Shown piece by piece: positions 35,669 to 48,040 of a stretch of 64,000 nt of DNA. Below the pieces are notes generated by a model. It worked only from the letters and a program-made list of their open reading frames with translations. It was not told the DNA's origin and ran no database searches. A program made the translations under genes and the position numbers. Where the stretch lies: contig BCJC01000003.1 in assembly GCA_001600175.1 (NCBI GenBank), positions 1,364,001 through 1,428,000 on the forward strand, given 5' to 3'. The stretch comes from Erythrobasidium yunnanense (taxonomy: Eukaryota; Basidiomycota; Cystobasidiomycetes; Erythrobasidiales; Erythrobasidiaceae). Within the stretch, counting starts at the first letter, position 1. The number at the start of each line of letters is the position of its first letter.

Positions 35669-36066
35669 GAGCTCTTCTGCAGTATGTGATGGCCTTGACA
35701 ATGCGTTTTGCTTGGCTATGATAGCACGGCATATTGAGATATAGGATCGCGCAAGCAGCGTAATCAGGATCAACTGCGTATGTATCGTTAGCATATCATA
35801 ACAGTAAAAGTGTTGTTGTCATCGTATTCAGCCCGGTAGACGAAGAGTACGTCAACCTTGCAATATCCTGTTCACACTTTGTCTTTGCTTGTCTTCCTGA
35901 ACTTTCCAATATGCTCACGACCCACCTTCGTTAATCTACTCTTGCATCCACTGGCAGCTCCTCTACCGCCTTCTTGCGCTGCTTCACTATCGAGAGTCTT
36001 CCTGGACAGTACGCCAGAAACAGCAGTCGAATTGGACCCTTTCGACGACTGCGCGAGAGCCTGCAG
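35669..36066. other. Intergenic region
   Basis: These 398 bp between VPS38 and the SET gene hold no supported gene. The SET frame stays open about 31 codons upstream of its first ATG, but without an ATG. Confidence 0.4.
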
Positions 36067-37155
36067 ATGTCTTCTCTTTCTACACTTCCTCCTGAGCTCG
36101 CCCTCATCGTGAAGAATGCCGTTCGAAGCGATCCACCTCATCTCGAATCTGACTTGTTCGCACTCCGCCAAACCCCATCATCAGGACTAGGCGTCTTCGC
36201 GAAACGAGCAATAGCGACCGGCGAACCTGTCTTCATCTGCAAGATGCCGTTCGTAAAAGTCATCTATCGCCAATTTCGGAAAGAAGTCTGTGCAGACTGC
36301 TTTTTCTACGACAATGGCAGGAAGTTGAAAGTAGCATACTTTGATACTGCTACTGGGCAAGGCAAGAGTAAAGCTGCGCCTAGAGGATTAGCTTGGTTTT
36401 GCAGTGAGGAGTGTAAAGCATCCTGGGAAGCGCGAGTTGGAGAAGATGGGATACAGGCCATAGCAAGCATCTCTGGGATCCTATCCAAGAAGTCGAACAA
36501 AGCAAAGAGCGTCGGAGATGCACTTAAGAGACCGCTTACCGAAAGAGAGATAGAAGAGCTTTGGAAGGCAGCTGGAGACTCGCCAGATCCTTCGGTCCGT
36601 ATCATCGAGGAGGAAGATGACGAAGATACGCTATACTTCATTCTTGACGGCATCATCGCTCGATACAACTCGCCTGACGCATGGTCGCATTTCTGTTCTT
36701 TGGTTCCCTCCCTCCAGCCATATCGCGAGAGTAGCACCCTCTTACACTCTCACATACGGATGTATCACTTCCTCCGCGCGAACCTACCTGCCTCACTGCT
36801 GGCTGTCTGTATGCCAGAGACAGTCCTAGCGTTGATCAGCCGGGACCATGGCAATTCGTTCGGGATATTCGAGAAGGATATGGAAAGAGACGGTGAGATG
36901 CTAGGATATGGAAGCTGGTCAGAAGCTTCGTTCTTCAACCATTCGTGTCTACCGAATCTAGGGAAGAAGAGAGACGGTAGCTCATACGTCTTCTGGGCGA
37001 CTCGGGACATTCAGCGCGAAGGCAAGGAGCTGTGTATCAGCTATATCGGAGATTCTTCTCAGATGGGCTTGCAAGAGAGGCAGAAAAGACTGCAAGCTGG
37101 CTGGGGCTTCACGTGCCAATGCCCGCGCTGCCGAGAAGAGGAGGCAGCTGGATAG
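36067..37155 (+). CDS. SET-domain protein with MYND-like insert (SMYD type)
   Basis: A probable protein lysine methyltransferase. One exon of 362 aa, starting MSSLSTLPPELALIVKNAVR. The SET domain begins SSGLGVFAKRAIATGEPVF and is split by a cysteine-bearing insert (VCADCFFYDNG, WFCSEECKASW) like the MYND finger of SMYD proteins, though shorter. The catalytic core is SFFNHSCLPNLGKKRDG, with the NHSC motif, and LCISYIGD supplies the expected tyrosine. A post-SET cysteine cluster GFTCQCPRC is near the C-terminus. All key motifs are present. Histone or non-histone substrates cannot be told apart here. The frame is uninterrupted and ends 131 bp before the end of the convergent neighbour. Confidence 0.88.
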   Translation: MSSLSTLPPELALIVKNAVRSDPPHLESDLFALRQTPSSGLGVFAKRAIATGEPVFICKMPFVKVIYRQFRKEVCADCFFYDNGRKLKVAYFDTATGQGKSKAAPRGLAWFCSEECKASWEARVGEDGIQAIASISGILSKKSNKAKSVGDALKRPLTEREIEELWKAAGDSPDPSVRIIEEEDDEDTLYFILDGIIARYNSPDAWSHFCSLVPSLQPYRESSTLLHSHIRMYHFLRANLPASLLAVCMPETVLALISRDHGNSFGIFEKDMERDGEMLGYGSWSEASFFNHSCLPNLGKKRDGSSYVFWATRDIQREGKELCISYIGDSSQMGLQERQKRLQAGWGFTCQCPRCREEEAAG

Positions 37156-37286
37156 GTTACAGAAGCTTCTGCTTATCAATGCAAAAGACGGCAGCCACGA
37201 TATTCCTGCATTATCAGTACAAAGCAACGGAAGCCACTAGGCGATACAGACTATGAGTTTCGGCATTCTCGGTTCCAATCAGAGAG

Positions 37287-38288
37287 CTATGCGGAATGCT
37301 TGAAGGGTACTCCTCCATCTCCTCCGTTCTCTTCGCCATTTGTTCTGCCCATCCGACCCATCGAAGTTTGGAATTTGCCTTTCGAGGCATCGACCACTGG
37401 CGAGGCCCAGGTTGTGGTGCCTTTCTTCTCAGTCAGATTCTCCTCATCCGTGGCCTCGAATTTGGTAGCCATGAGCCCGCTGTTCTTGGGAAAGCCATAG
37501 TACACTGCTTCCCAGCTTCCTGCGGGTGCCTCGAAGACCTCATGGGCGCTGTGATCGAGACGGCAGGTCGTCAGAGTCACGCATAGACTTGGCAACTTGA
37601 TGGACAGCGGTGCTTACATTCCGAGCGCGCGCATCCTAGACTGATTGGCGTGCCACCATTTCCAGGTTTCCATGTGAGATTCGGAATGTGCAAACTTCTG
37701 CACGCCTTCCATATTTCGGAAGTAGTATATTCCCATTACTTCGACCTTGTTGTCCCGGTCTGAGAGGCCTTGATAGCTTGATCCACCGAGGAAATCATAC
37801 TCTGCAGCGTGTTGACTGAGATCCAGCTGCATTGTTCGCAGGTACGCGCCCGTCTCTTTCACGCCGGTAGCCATGATACCGTAGGGGCTGGGGATTGTAA
37901 AATACAACATTAGCTTTGTTGTTTTGAGGAAGAAATACGGGAGTGCGCACCTTCCAAATCTCGCTTTGAGCATGAGCACGCAGACTTTGCCTTCTGACTT
38001 CTCGTCCTTATCAAAGCTGATTCCTGTCCGTTTGAGTAGCGCGCCATCATCTCCCGGTCTGTACGAGGATGCCTTCTTGATGAAGGAAAGGAGGGAGAAG
38101 AGCGCAAACAGAATGGCAGAAGCAGCAGCGTACGCAGGCGATACGCCTAGAGGCAGAGCAGAAACGAGCAGGGAGATCGCAGCTTGACCGGCAGCTCCTA
38201 CGGTGAGCCAGCTCTGTAGAGTCAGTTGATTGCGTAGAAAAATTTCAGGCCGACTGGGGAGGATGCGCGGTGGTCGGTCAGAGTTCAT
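37287..38288 (-). CDS. DUF4188 protein (monooxygenase-like membrane protein)
   Basis: Three exons (38288-37951, 37887-37618, 37548-37287) give 289 aa. Two hydrophobic segments near residues 25-75 (WLTVGAAGQAAISLLVSALP and AYAAASAILFALFSLLSFI) precede the soluble DUF4188 domain. That domain shows VEVMGIYYFRNMEGVQKFAH, HMETWKWWHANQ and the diagnostic IAHEVFEAPAGSWEAVYYGF. The family includes Af470-type monooxygenases of fungal secondary metabolism; no metabolite cluster surrounds this gene, so a housekeeping or detoxifying role is as likely. The C-terminal 45 residues are low-complexity. Exon 3 was placed at the AG that yields the HEVFEAP motif; two closer AGs give implausibly short introns. 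Confidence 0.78.
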
Positions 38289-38510
38289 GCTTGACTGTCC
38301 TATGAGCTGTGAAAGGTAGGAAGGAGAGCATCAATAGTCGGAAGAATGCATAACATATCGTAGCCATATACTCGGACCGAGACTTTTATAGAGGGCCGTC
38401 ACGAGATTGAAGGGTGTATAATTAGGTCTGAAGGGCCATCTGCAGGGAACAGGGAGCAGGGTCAGGGAACTCTTTCACCCACCACATCTACATCCCGTCA
38501 ACGAAACGCC
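38289..38510. promoter_or_regulatory. Divergent promoter region
   Basis: Only 222 bp separate the DUF4188 start (minus) from the next start (plus). No motif is assigned beyond a modest AT-rich patch. Confidence 0.35.
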
Positions 38511-38996
38511 ATGCATGGCCAATCAGCAGCCTTTGACACCGTCGTGTCGTGCCCGGGATGTGTGCCAATGAATGCCGGTCCTATCGATCCAAGCAGATTC
38601 AAGGAAGGACAGTCCATCACTGGCTCAGACAGGCGCCGCCTCAAGTATCAAGCCAACATCGACTCGCACGTAGGTCGGCAATCCCCTGAAAGCTGAAAAG
38701 CTCGCAATCTCCCAATACTTACGGAGCTATATGTGTCCAGATTGACAAGTCGAAGAAGGCATTTTATGTCATGACTCCGGAGCACCTAGCCAAGCAGATG
38801 GGAAAGTAGGGCTACCTTTTCCTTGTATGTTTGCAGCTTGCTGATCAGATTACCCCGCAGGAGCGCCTCCGCTACTACAGCCCCGCAAGAGACAGACGGC
38901 GTGGAGCAGCTACCATCGTATGAGACAGCCACACAGCCAACCCAGCAACCTCAGCCTTCCTTGCTTCGGAAGGTCAGGTCCAAGCTCAGCAAGTAG
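38511..38996 (+). CDS. Small hypothetical protein
   Basis: Three exons (38511-38669, 38741-38805, 38861-38996) give 119 aa starting MHGQSAAFDTVVSCPGCVPM. The middle, DKSKKAFYVMTPEHLAKQMG, lies in a 65-nt exon. The C-terminus is Gln/Pro-rich then basic (LLRKVRSKLSK). A CxxC pair (SCPGC) is near residue 15. No domain is recognised. All three exons join in frame with canonical splice sites, and the gene sits in a promoter-sized divergent arrangement, which supports it as real. Confidence 0.55.
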
Positions 38997-39221
38997 GGCA
39001 TCAAAGCATCTCCAGAGGCTAAAACCGCCACCTCATCTCCCACTGTATCGACTTCCATCCCATGAACAAACTCTTGTAGCCTTAGCCCCGTATTCAAGCC
39101 TTGCAGCATCCGCATCCCTATGCATCCCTATCTTGCAGCATAACGTCTGTCGATTACTGGCACACAGACCTTGCCGAGCTTGAGTTTCATGTCCCATATC
39201 GATACTCGTGCCGCCCAGTCG

Positions 39222-41307
<2,086 letters not shown>

Positions 41308-41425
41308 CTACGATGCAAGCTAAATGATGGTGCTTGATTGCATATATGCTATACTGAAAGCTGGAACTACACAAGACCGACCGGCGATCTATGCTGCCTG
41401 CAAGAAAACGAAAAATCGCGATCCA

Positions 41426-42783
41426 CTACTTTCCGCCAGCGTTAAAAGTGTACTGCTCATTGACGTTACCCGTGAACTCCCACTGCAAGTTCATGATGAC
41501 TTTGTTCTTGTCGCCATTGGGCGAAGAGCCGTAAAGTGCCTCGAACTGCAGATCGAGCGTGAGTACCAAGCCGAAGCCATTCCTTGATACGAGAACACGA
41601 GGCTTACAGCAGCCATTGTGAGATCGATAGATCCCGGAGTTTTGACCCACTGAACACAGGCGGCACGGACAGCACAAACAGCAGAAGGTCAGAGACGTTT
41701 CCAACGCTCAATGGAGCCATTTCTTTTCTCACTTTGTCGTCGAAGCCGTCTACCACATAGATGAGAGCGGTCTTGCCATTCGATGGATTGGTTGCCTTAG
41801 CTTCTCGTCCGCAATAGGCCTTTCCAGCGGTGTTGGTAGAGCCCCCGAAATTGTTCAGCATGGTACCAACAGATGCTGGAGTAAGACACGAAGTCAGCAT
41901 ATTGTTGCATTGCTGCAATGTGGTGAAAGAGCCGGATCGACAGCCAGAAACAGCTCTGATGCCCGGGTAGAAAGTTGGACTCACGCGCAAAGCCCATCCA
42001 CGAGTCTTGGTAGTTGAGCTGACACCAGCTCCTTCCTGATGATCATTAAACGTGTCAGCGCTAGTCGGCTGCTATAAAAACCCGAAGTCGCTGCGCACCA
42101 TTGGTCGAATCTTGGCCGCTGTTCGTTCTGAACCAGCTGCCAATACCACTATTGGTACCCTGGAAGCCAGTGATAGAGCCGAGGGAGGACGAAGAGCCCG
42201 AAGCGCTGCTTGACGAGCTTCCAGACGAGGAGGAGGAACCGGAAGAAGGAGAATCATCGCTGCTGTCTGAGCCAGATGAAGAACCGGAGGATGAGACAGA
42301 CGATGAGGAGGAGGAAGAAGATCCAGACGATGAGCCTGAGCTACTTTTGCTTTTGTTCTTGGTTGTCGGTGCTGAGTAGCTAGCGGAAGACGATGAGGAG
42401 CCATAGCTTGAATCAGACCCGGAGTCTGAGTCTGAATCCGAATTGCTGTTTGTACCAGATGCATTGCGAGTAGGTGCCGATCCAGTTGATACGGAGTCTG
42501 AATCGCTGTTGTTGGAGGATGACGATTTGGACGAAGAAGACGAGCAGGCTCCCCTCTTCTCTTTACGCGAATGATGACGTCTATGCTTCTTGTGCGAGTT
42601 GCTGACGGCAGCTTCATCGTTGTTCTTCTTTGTCAAGATCTGGAGGTGCCCGTCGCGGAGGTTGGCGAGGTCACTCAAACTGCGGTCCATCATGTTGGGA
42701 GTCATTCTTGCTTCAGCCTGCTGAGATGCAAGATAGCCCAGGACCGAGGAAAGGAGAACCGAGCTGAAGATGGTGGATTTCAT
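41426..42783 (-). CDS. Secreted Ser-rich protein with DPBB-like domain (paralogue A)
   Basis: Five exons (42783-42099, 42035-41985, 41875-41733, 41649-41608, 41545-41426) give 346 aa. A signal peptide begins MKSTIFSSVLLSSVLGYLAS. A basic segment KKHRRHHSRKEKRGAC follows, including a likely Kex2 site. A ~125-residue Ser/Asp/Gly linker comes next and is probably O-glycosylated. The C-terminal domain starts FQGTNSGIGSWFRTN and includes RSWCQLNY, AYCGREAKATNPSNGK, VDGFDDKWVKTPGSIDLTM and QWEFTGN. The order of Cys and strands resembles RlpA/barwin-like double-psi beta-barrels, but that fold call is by pattern only. Gene 46013-47448 is a paralogue on the other strand. A cell-wall or host-interface role is inference. 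Confidence 0.75.
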
Positions 42784-43505
42784 GATTGTAAAAGAAGGGT
42801 GGTAGGAATCGAGGTTCTCGCAAGAGGGCGAGTGAAGGTGACGAGGTCGCTATGATAGGAGTGCTGTGATGTATGTACGATACCGTTCCAGACGGTGCGT
42901 TAGTCGTGCTTTGGTAGCGAAAGTATTGCGAGAGGATGGGAGAGGAAGAGAGACTGAGCAGGAAGCGAGCAGACTTAATAGGTAATTATAGGGCGTTAGT
43001 CGTCAGTCACTGCGGTGTCAGCCCCGTCTGTGCGTCGAGGGATCATCCCTCAACCTTTACACGCAGCCCAAGGCATGTCACTGGTCCAGCACGCGTCAAT
43101 GGGCCGCGCGCCAAATTGGGAGCAGCGAACGTCACTTCGTTGTAGAATTGTATGAAGCATCGTTGTGTGCATCTGGACAACGTTATCGGCTCCTCTTGAG
43201 TTGGAAGACCTCTCTGCAGTTGGAACGGATCAGACGCGCTTCGGCAATTTCAAAAGTTGAATCATCTGCACGGCTGTCACTACTTACGATACTCAGAGAA
43301 AATACGTCGCTGACACTATTACATGAGTGTATCTGCGTCGGTTCATCCCGATTTTACAGCCTGGCAAAAACGCGAACCCCGAGAAAGAGTACAGTACATC
43401 ACGACCCAAATCGCTTTCGATTCCTCCATCGTCACATTCTGATGGGCGATTCGTTCTCTGATTGCTTGTGCTTAGTTGACTCAGCCAGCCTGAAGCCGCA
43501 ATCCC
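42784..43505. other. Intergenic region
   Basis: These 722 bp upstream of the Ser-rich secreted gene contain several short frames but no convincing gene. They should include the promoter of the minus-strand gene starting at 42783 and the 3' end of the TM2 gene. Confidence 0.4.
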
Positions 43506-44289
43506 TTACCAGCCAATAACGGCGCAGCCTGCGTACACAGCACAATTGCTTGATCAGCGTGTCTTTCGGACCTAGCAACATTACAACACGACATACCTTT
43601 GGTAGGATTACCGAAACGCGTCTCCGTAGTCCACAGGCCAATTCCCCAGAGAATTACGTCAACCAACCACCTGGAACACCCTTCCTTGATCAGTCCAGAT
43701 CAATGCCTGAACATGCGGGACGGGAGAATCTCACGGGGCAGAAGAGAACCCAGCTGGCGCAAAGACTCCGAGTACCGAAGGGAGGAAGCCGCACATGATC
43801 AAGAGTTTGGGAATACCAAGCTGGAAGTTGCGGCTGCGGACATTATTGGGGTGTCAGTCAAGCTAAGCTTGAGTCAATACACATGTGCGCAGTCACTCAC
43901 GCATACCACTGGTCGGCTGCAAAAGGTCCACCTGACAAGCATGCGCGTATCAGCCTATGATGATGCTATATCGTGAGGACAGGAAGCTCACCGAAGAAGG
44001 CAGCCATGAAGACGTTAATCTGCTTTCGACGTCGGACGCAGTCTGATCTTCCCTTGGAGAGTACCTCGCGCTTGAAGACTAAACATATAAACGCTTTCAG
44101 CTACTATGCGGAACCACATTTGACGCATGGATGCTTACGGTTGCTACCAGGATTGATGGCTGATGTTGCGTCGGATGGTCCAGTCCACATGAAGAGCGCA
44201 GAGACGTAGCCAATGAGGATAACGAGCTGGATGAAGACGATTGTTCGTTGATAGCTGTGAAAGCGCGTTCGAAAACCAGCAATCATCAT
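43506..44289 (-). CDS. TM2-domain membrane protein
   Basis: Six exons (44289-44139, 44078-43992, 43931-43901, 43833-43795, 43670-43597, 43528-43506) give only 134 aa. The N-terminus carries one membrane helix, RTIVFIQLVILIGYVSALFM. A basic stretch VRRRKQ leads to the TM2 core FMAAFFGGPFAADQWYA, then LGIPKLLIMWLVDVILWGIG, which has the expected helix-turn-helix with FGxxxAD. The tail ends KGCAVIGW. Exons of 31, 39 and 23 nt make the model delicate, yet every junction keeps frame and the TM2 motif emerges only when they are joined. Start may be at 44289 or the adjacent ATG at 44286. Function of fungal TM2 proteins is unknown. Confidence 0.7.
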
Positions 44290-44782
44290 GTTAGTCTTAA
44301 ATGAGTTGAAAGCTTGGGAAAGAAGAAGAAGAGAGGTGAGACTTGGATTTCGAGATGACTTGGGACTTGTCGTCACATCCGGAACCGACCCGTCAGACAG
44401 GGAAGACCCGTAGTTACGGTAGGCTGTCTGATAGGTTCCCGGTTCTAGACGTATACTCTAGATAGGTAAGTGCGCTAGCTAAGTATGGGACTGTCGTTCC
44501 AGCTGCCAGAAGTATAGCGAGTCCTTGAGTTGACTGTCAGAATAGGGTGGAGTGCCTGAGAATACCTATGGGTAGAGACTGAGGAAAGACCGATTGGGAA
44601 TATCTGGATGTATGGGGCGCGGTAGGGAGGCCAAGGCAGTGCGGCCTGGAACAAGGAGCACACGCTCGCTGCTGCACAGAGGAGGGTTACGCAGCAGGCG
44701 GATGAAATCCTACGGTCCCGTATATGCTGTCTACATGCTTCGGCCTAGTTTGATATGCTGTCACGTCATGCATGTGCTTTGA
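44290..44782. other. Intergenic region
   Basis: These 493 bp hold the TM2 promoter side and the 3' side of the SnoaL-like gene. No gene or repeat is seen. Confidence 0.4.
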
Positions 44783-45377
44783 CTAGCCTGGAAGATCAAC
44801 GAAACCAGTGTCAGACGTGCTCGCCCTCTCGCGCAACATATGGACCCACTCGTTGATAGCAGCTGTATCGCAGTAGTTGTCTACCTCTTTAAGCTTTCCA
44901 TCTACGATCCTGCAGATCCATGCTGCTCTGTCTGCCAGTTTATAGCCCGCCGAGCTGGTTCCTTCTGTCGAAAGGAGGACGACGGCGTGTTCTGATCCTG
45001 CGATGATGATTCTGTTTATATTTGTGCGGGCGGGGGACTGCGATGATCATACCGAGATATCAGCTTACGGGTAAATGACAGGGTGAACAGGCAGGTGTAG
45101 CGCTTGCCTCTGGGCTGAAATAAGGCGAGAGCTGAGCAAGTGCCATAGCTGTAGGATGGAGTCCGTGATATCGACCCGACAGCGGGCATGTCTTTGTGTC
45201 TGGAGATGCGATGGTCCATACGACTTCATCATCGACCTGTGGTCAGGATGCGGTAAGCATTCGCTACTGTACTGTAATAGAGTGGTATCGTACCGAGTGG
45301 GTGAAGAAGGCCATTGGATCGCCATTGACGAGGGGTTCGAAGAGAGTCTGGACTGATTGTTCTGTGAGCGCGGACAT
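44783..45377 (-). CDS. SnoaL/NTF2-like protein, frame inconsistent
   Basis: A small alpha+beta barrel of the SnoaL/ketosteroid-isomerase type. Recognisable pieces are exon 1 (45377-45294, MSALTEQSVQTLFEPLVNGD), exon 2 from 45236 (VDDEVVWTIASPDTKTCPLS, GRYHGLHPTAMAL) and the last exon 44997-44783 (AWICRIVDGKLKEVDNYCDT). Between AQLSPYFSP and GKRYTCLFTLSFTR the reading frame changes within about 10 nt near 45105-45120 and I find no usable intron there. One alternative removes 61 nt by splicing at a GTCGAT donor, but it would delete the expected central helix. Either a one-base indel (mutation or assembly error) or unusual splicing must be assumed. The third intron (gtaagc...atcgcag) is clear. 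Confidence 0.6.
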
Positions 45378-46012
45378 GGTTGTATGGATGGCTTGGAGTC
45401 GGAGGATAGAGTGTAAAGGGAAGGCATAGCTGTTAGTAGCATCAGTAGTAGCACTTTATGGCGCTAATTGTCCATTGCAGGGCAGGCATGGGATCTGTTC
45501 GCTATTTCGACAATTGTGTGCAGCATTGTTGATCTCGCTCTCATTCCAGTGTAAAATAGGGAACAAGCAGCACTAGGACGGCGATGCAATGCACATGCAA
45601 TGCAATATCAAAGGCCGCCGTGGAATCGTCAAAAGAAGAAGAGAGAGAAAGCCGTTGCTGACGAAGAACGATGAAGGATGGGATTGGGATGGATGGAACG
45701 AGATGGATGCTACTCCTTGCAGAGATGTTGCGACCACTGTGACACCTCCTTGTCCTGTTGGTGCATTCCTTCCTGCCCTTGGCGTTATGCTTCGCGTTCA
45801 AAAGTCAACATCGACCTCCCTCACTCGGAGGCTTCGGCAGGTCTGTGCATTGTTTCGTCTCTTTCCTCTGCTCCAACTCGTTCTATCAGTTTTATCCTTC
45901 TCGTTCTCGTTCACCTGCTGAGCTCAAACAATAACAACAACAACACTCTCGCTCATCGTCCTATACATCCCCACCTCAAGCATAGCCTGAACCAAACAAA
46001 CGAGATTTCAGT
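45378..46012. promoter_or_regulatory. Divergent region between SnoaL-like and secreted gene
   Basis: 635 bp, pyrimidine-rich near 45825-45910, then an A/C-rich leader (CAACAACAAC) just before the ATG at 46013, typical of efficient fungal 5' leaders. Frames of 80-110 codons here overlap each other on both strands and are rejected. Confidence 0.45.
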
Positions 46013-47448
46013 ATGAAGTTCACTCTCTCTATAACACTCCTCTGCATAACGATCCAGCAGGCTGGATTCGTCCAAGCTGGCAGTACTCACGACGGCTCGA
46101 TCAGTTTACTGTCCAAGCGCTCGACCGACCACATTCTCGAGCAGCATGATATCAGACGAAGACATCATGCAAAGAAGGACACACTGAGGAAAAGGGGTGC
46201 ATGTCCTGCTAGAAATGCAGCATCTTCGGGAGGATCGGTCCCCGTGCGCGAAGCTGCAGGAAAACCAGAAGCGAGCACGGCAGATGAACAGCCTGCTCCT
46301 ACACCTACGTCCACTGCTCCAGCTTCGTCAAGCGCGCCCCCTGCTCCTGCTCCTACCGCTACAAAAGCAGCTGAACCAAAGCCTGTCGAGCAGCCAAAGC
46401 CTGAAGAACCAAAGCCAGAAGAGCCAAAACCTGCACCCAAGCCAGATCCCAAGCCTGAACCTCAACCAGAACTTCAACCTCAACAGAACTCTGGAAGTGC
46501 AGACGCTACACTCGGCAAGGTCTCTGCGTTCCAAGGTACAAACAGCGGTATAGGCTCGTGGTTCCGAACGAATGCCGGCAGTGATTCGACCAATGGTATG
46601 TATTGCCGCTCATACACGCTGTGCAATGGCTGACTCTCTCTTTTTTCTGCATAGGCGAGAGGTATGTTACTTTGGAAACCCTATCAAAAGCTATCCCCGC
46701 GTTCTGACATGAAGCCTCTCCTTAGCTGGTGCCAGACACAGTATCAAGTACGTACTAGCATCCGTATTTTGCTTGGACTTGAAGCTGACGGATAAGCTCG
46801 CCTCGCCTTCTCTTTCGTAGAACGACTGGAAATGCTTTGCTCCCAGCTTGAAAGCCATGATGGGCAACTTTGGCTACAACTACGAAGCTGCTGCAAAAGC
46901 TTACTGTGGACGAGAAGTCAAAGTCACCAACCCAAAGTGAGCCTCCTTGCTCCTCCACACTACCAAGCTGCCCAAAAGCCAGAATTCGATGCTGATTATA
47001 ATGCGAAAAATAGTAATGGCAACTCGATCACTGGCTTCATCTGCGATGCTTTCGGTAAGCTCGACACTCACATCGTCATATTTCTAGCCATAAAAGCTGA
47101 TTGTTCCTTTGTCTGCGCCCCCTATAGACGATAGATGGGTTCTCAGTCCGGGTGAGCGACCAAGTCGCGCTCGAGCTACCTTCCAAGCCAATTACTTACT
47201 AACGTACATCCCGTGCTGCTTGCTAACAGGCTCTATCGATCTTACGATTGGAGCGTTCACTGCGCTCTACGGCTCGTTCGATAATAACAAGAACACAGTC
47301 ATCAAGGGCGGTAAGTCTTTTCTTCTCGTCACATCTTCTTTCTATATGACATCCAGGCTGATCTCATCTCTGTGTCCTAGTTGAGTGGAGCTTCACGGGA
47401 GGAGTCGTCAAGGAGGGCACGTTCAAGAATTCCGAAAAGCAGTGGTGA
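46013..47448 (+). CDS. Secreted Pro/Glu-rich protein with DPBB-like domain (paralogue B)
   Basis: Eight exons (46013-46595, 46655-46661, 46726-46747, 46821-46936, 47014-47054, 47128-47151, 47230-47310, 47381-47448) give 313 aa. A signal peptide begins MKFTLSITLLCITIQQAGFV. The basic segment DIRRRHHAKKDTLRKRGAC parallels that of paralogue A. The linker is made of Pro-Lys-Pro-Glu repeats rather than Ser. The C-terminal domain restarts with FQGTNSGIGSWFRTN, then SWCQTQYQNDWKCFAPSLK, AYCGREVKVTNPNNG, ICDAFDDRWVLSPGSIDLTI and EWSFTGG. Exon 2 is 7 nt and exon 3 is 22 nt, both required to join STNG to ESWCQ. It has seven introns against four in paralogue A, with only the first in the same place. Confidence 0.76.
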
Positions 47449-48040
47449 TCGCATCGCCAGAGCCGTCTTCTCGGTTCTCTCTCTATTCTATGCTATGTAT
47501 CTTCCGCCATGGTCCTCGACGGACAAGCCTCACGGCAGCAGTACATTCTCTCTCTTCTTCTTTTCAAGGGCTGGTAAATACACCAAGGGGACTCTGGATA
47601 TTCTTCTTCATACAAGCTCTAAAGCTAGCTCTTCTTATATTTCATTCGTCGAGGCTAGTCCTCCGATAATTTAACCATGTATCATAGTGCTCTTTCTTCT
47701 TTCCTTCTTCTCACCCAAATTTACTTTGAGCGTGAATCATCTACCCTGGCGATAGATGCGTTGATAATACAACCGTTCAAGGCTGCTCGAATTTGCGCCT
47801 GCTTTTGTCTAGCGAGTCGAGCACCTCTTCTGGCTTTACGCGGACTTTCCAGACGTTCTCGCGTATCTCGTCAATCTTCGCAAGGAGTCTTCTGAGTCCT
47901 CTACCCGAATTCTTCAAGCACGTCGAATGCAACTGCGTTGTACGCTCGGCGAGTCATCAATGTTTGGGCAGCACCTCGGGCTACAGTAGTCTGCCTTTTG
48001 CTCTCTTTCTCCTTCTTCTCCTGCCTGACTTCAATTCATC
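47449..48040. other. Intergenic region
   Basis: These 592 bp are pyrimidine-rich on the plus strand, especially near 47690 and 47995, and lead into a GNAT gene. Overlapping frames on the plus strand look like complements of low complexity and are not called. Confidence 0.4.

Noticed and set aside
42101-42379. Glu-rich plus-strand frame
   Set aside because: It is the exact complement of the Ser/Gly-coding linker of the minus-strand secreted gene.
45589-46016. Plus-strand frames of 110-112 codons before paralogue B
   Set aside because: They end in the leader of the real gene, differ in frame from it, and consist of pyrimidine-tract residues.
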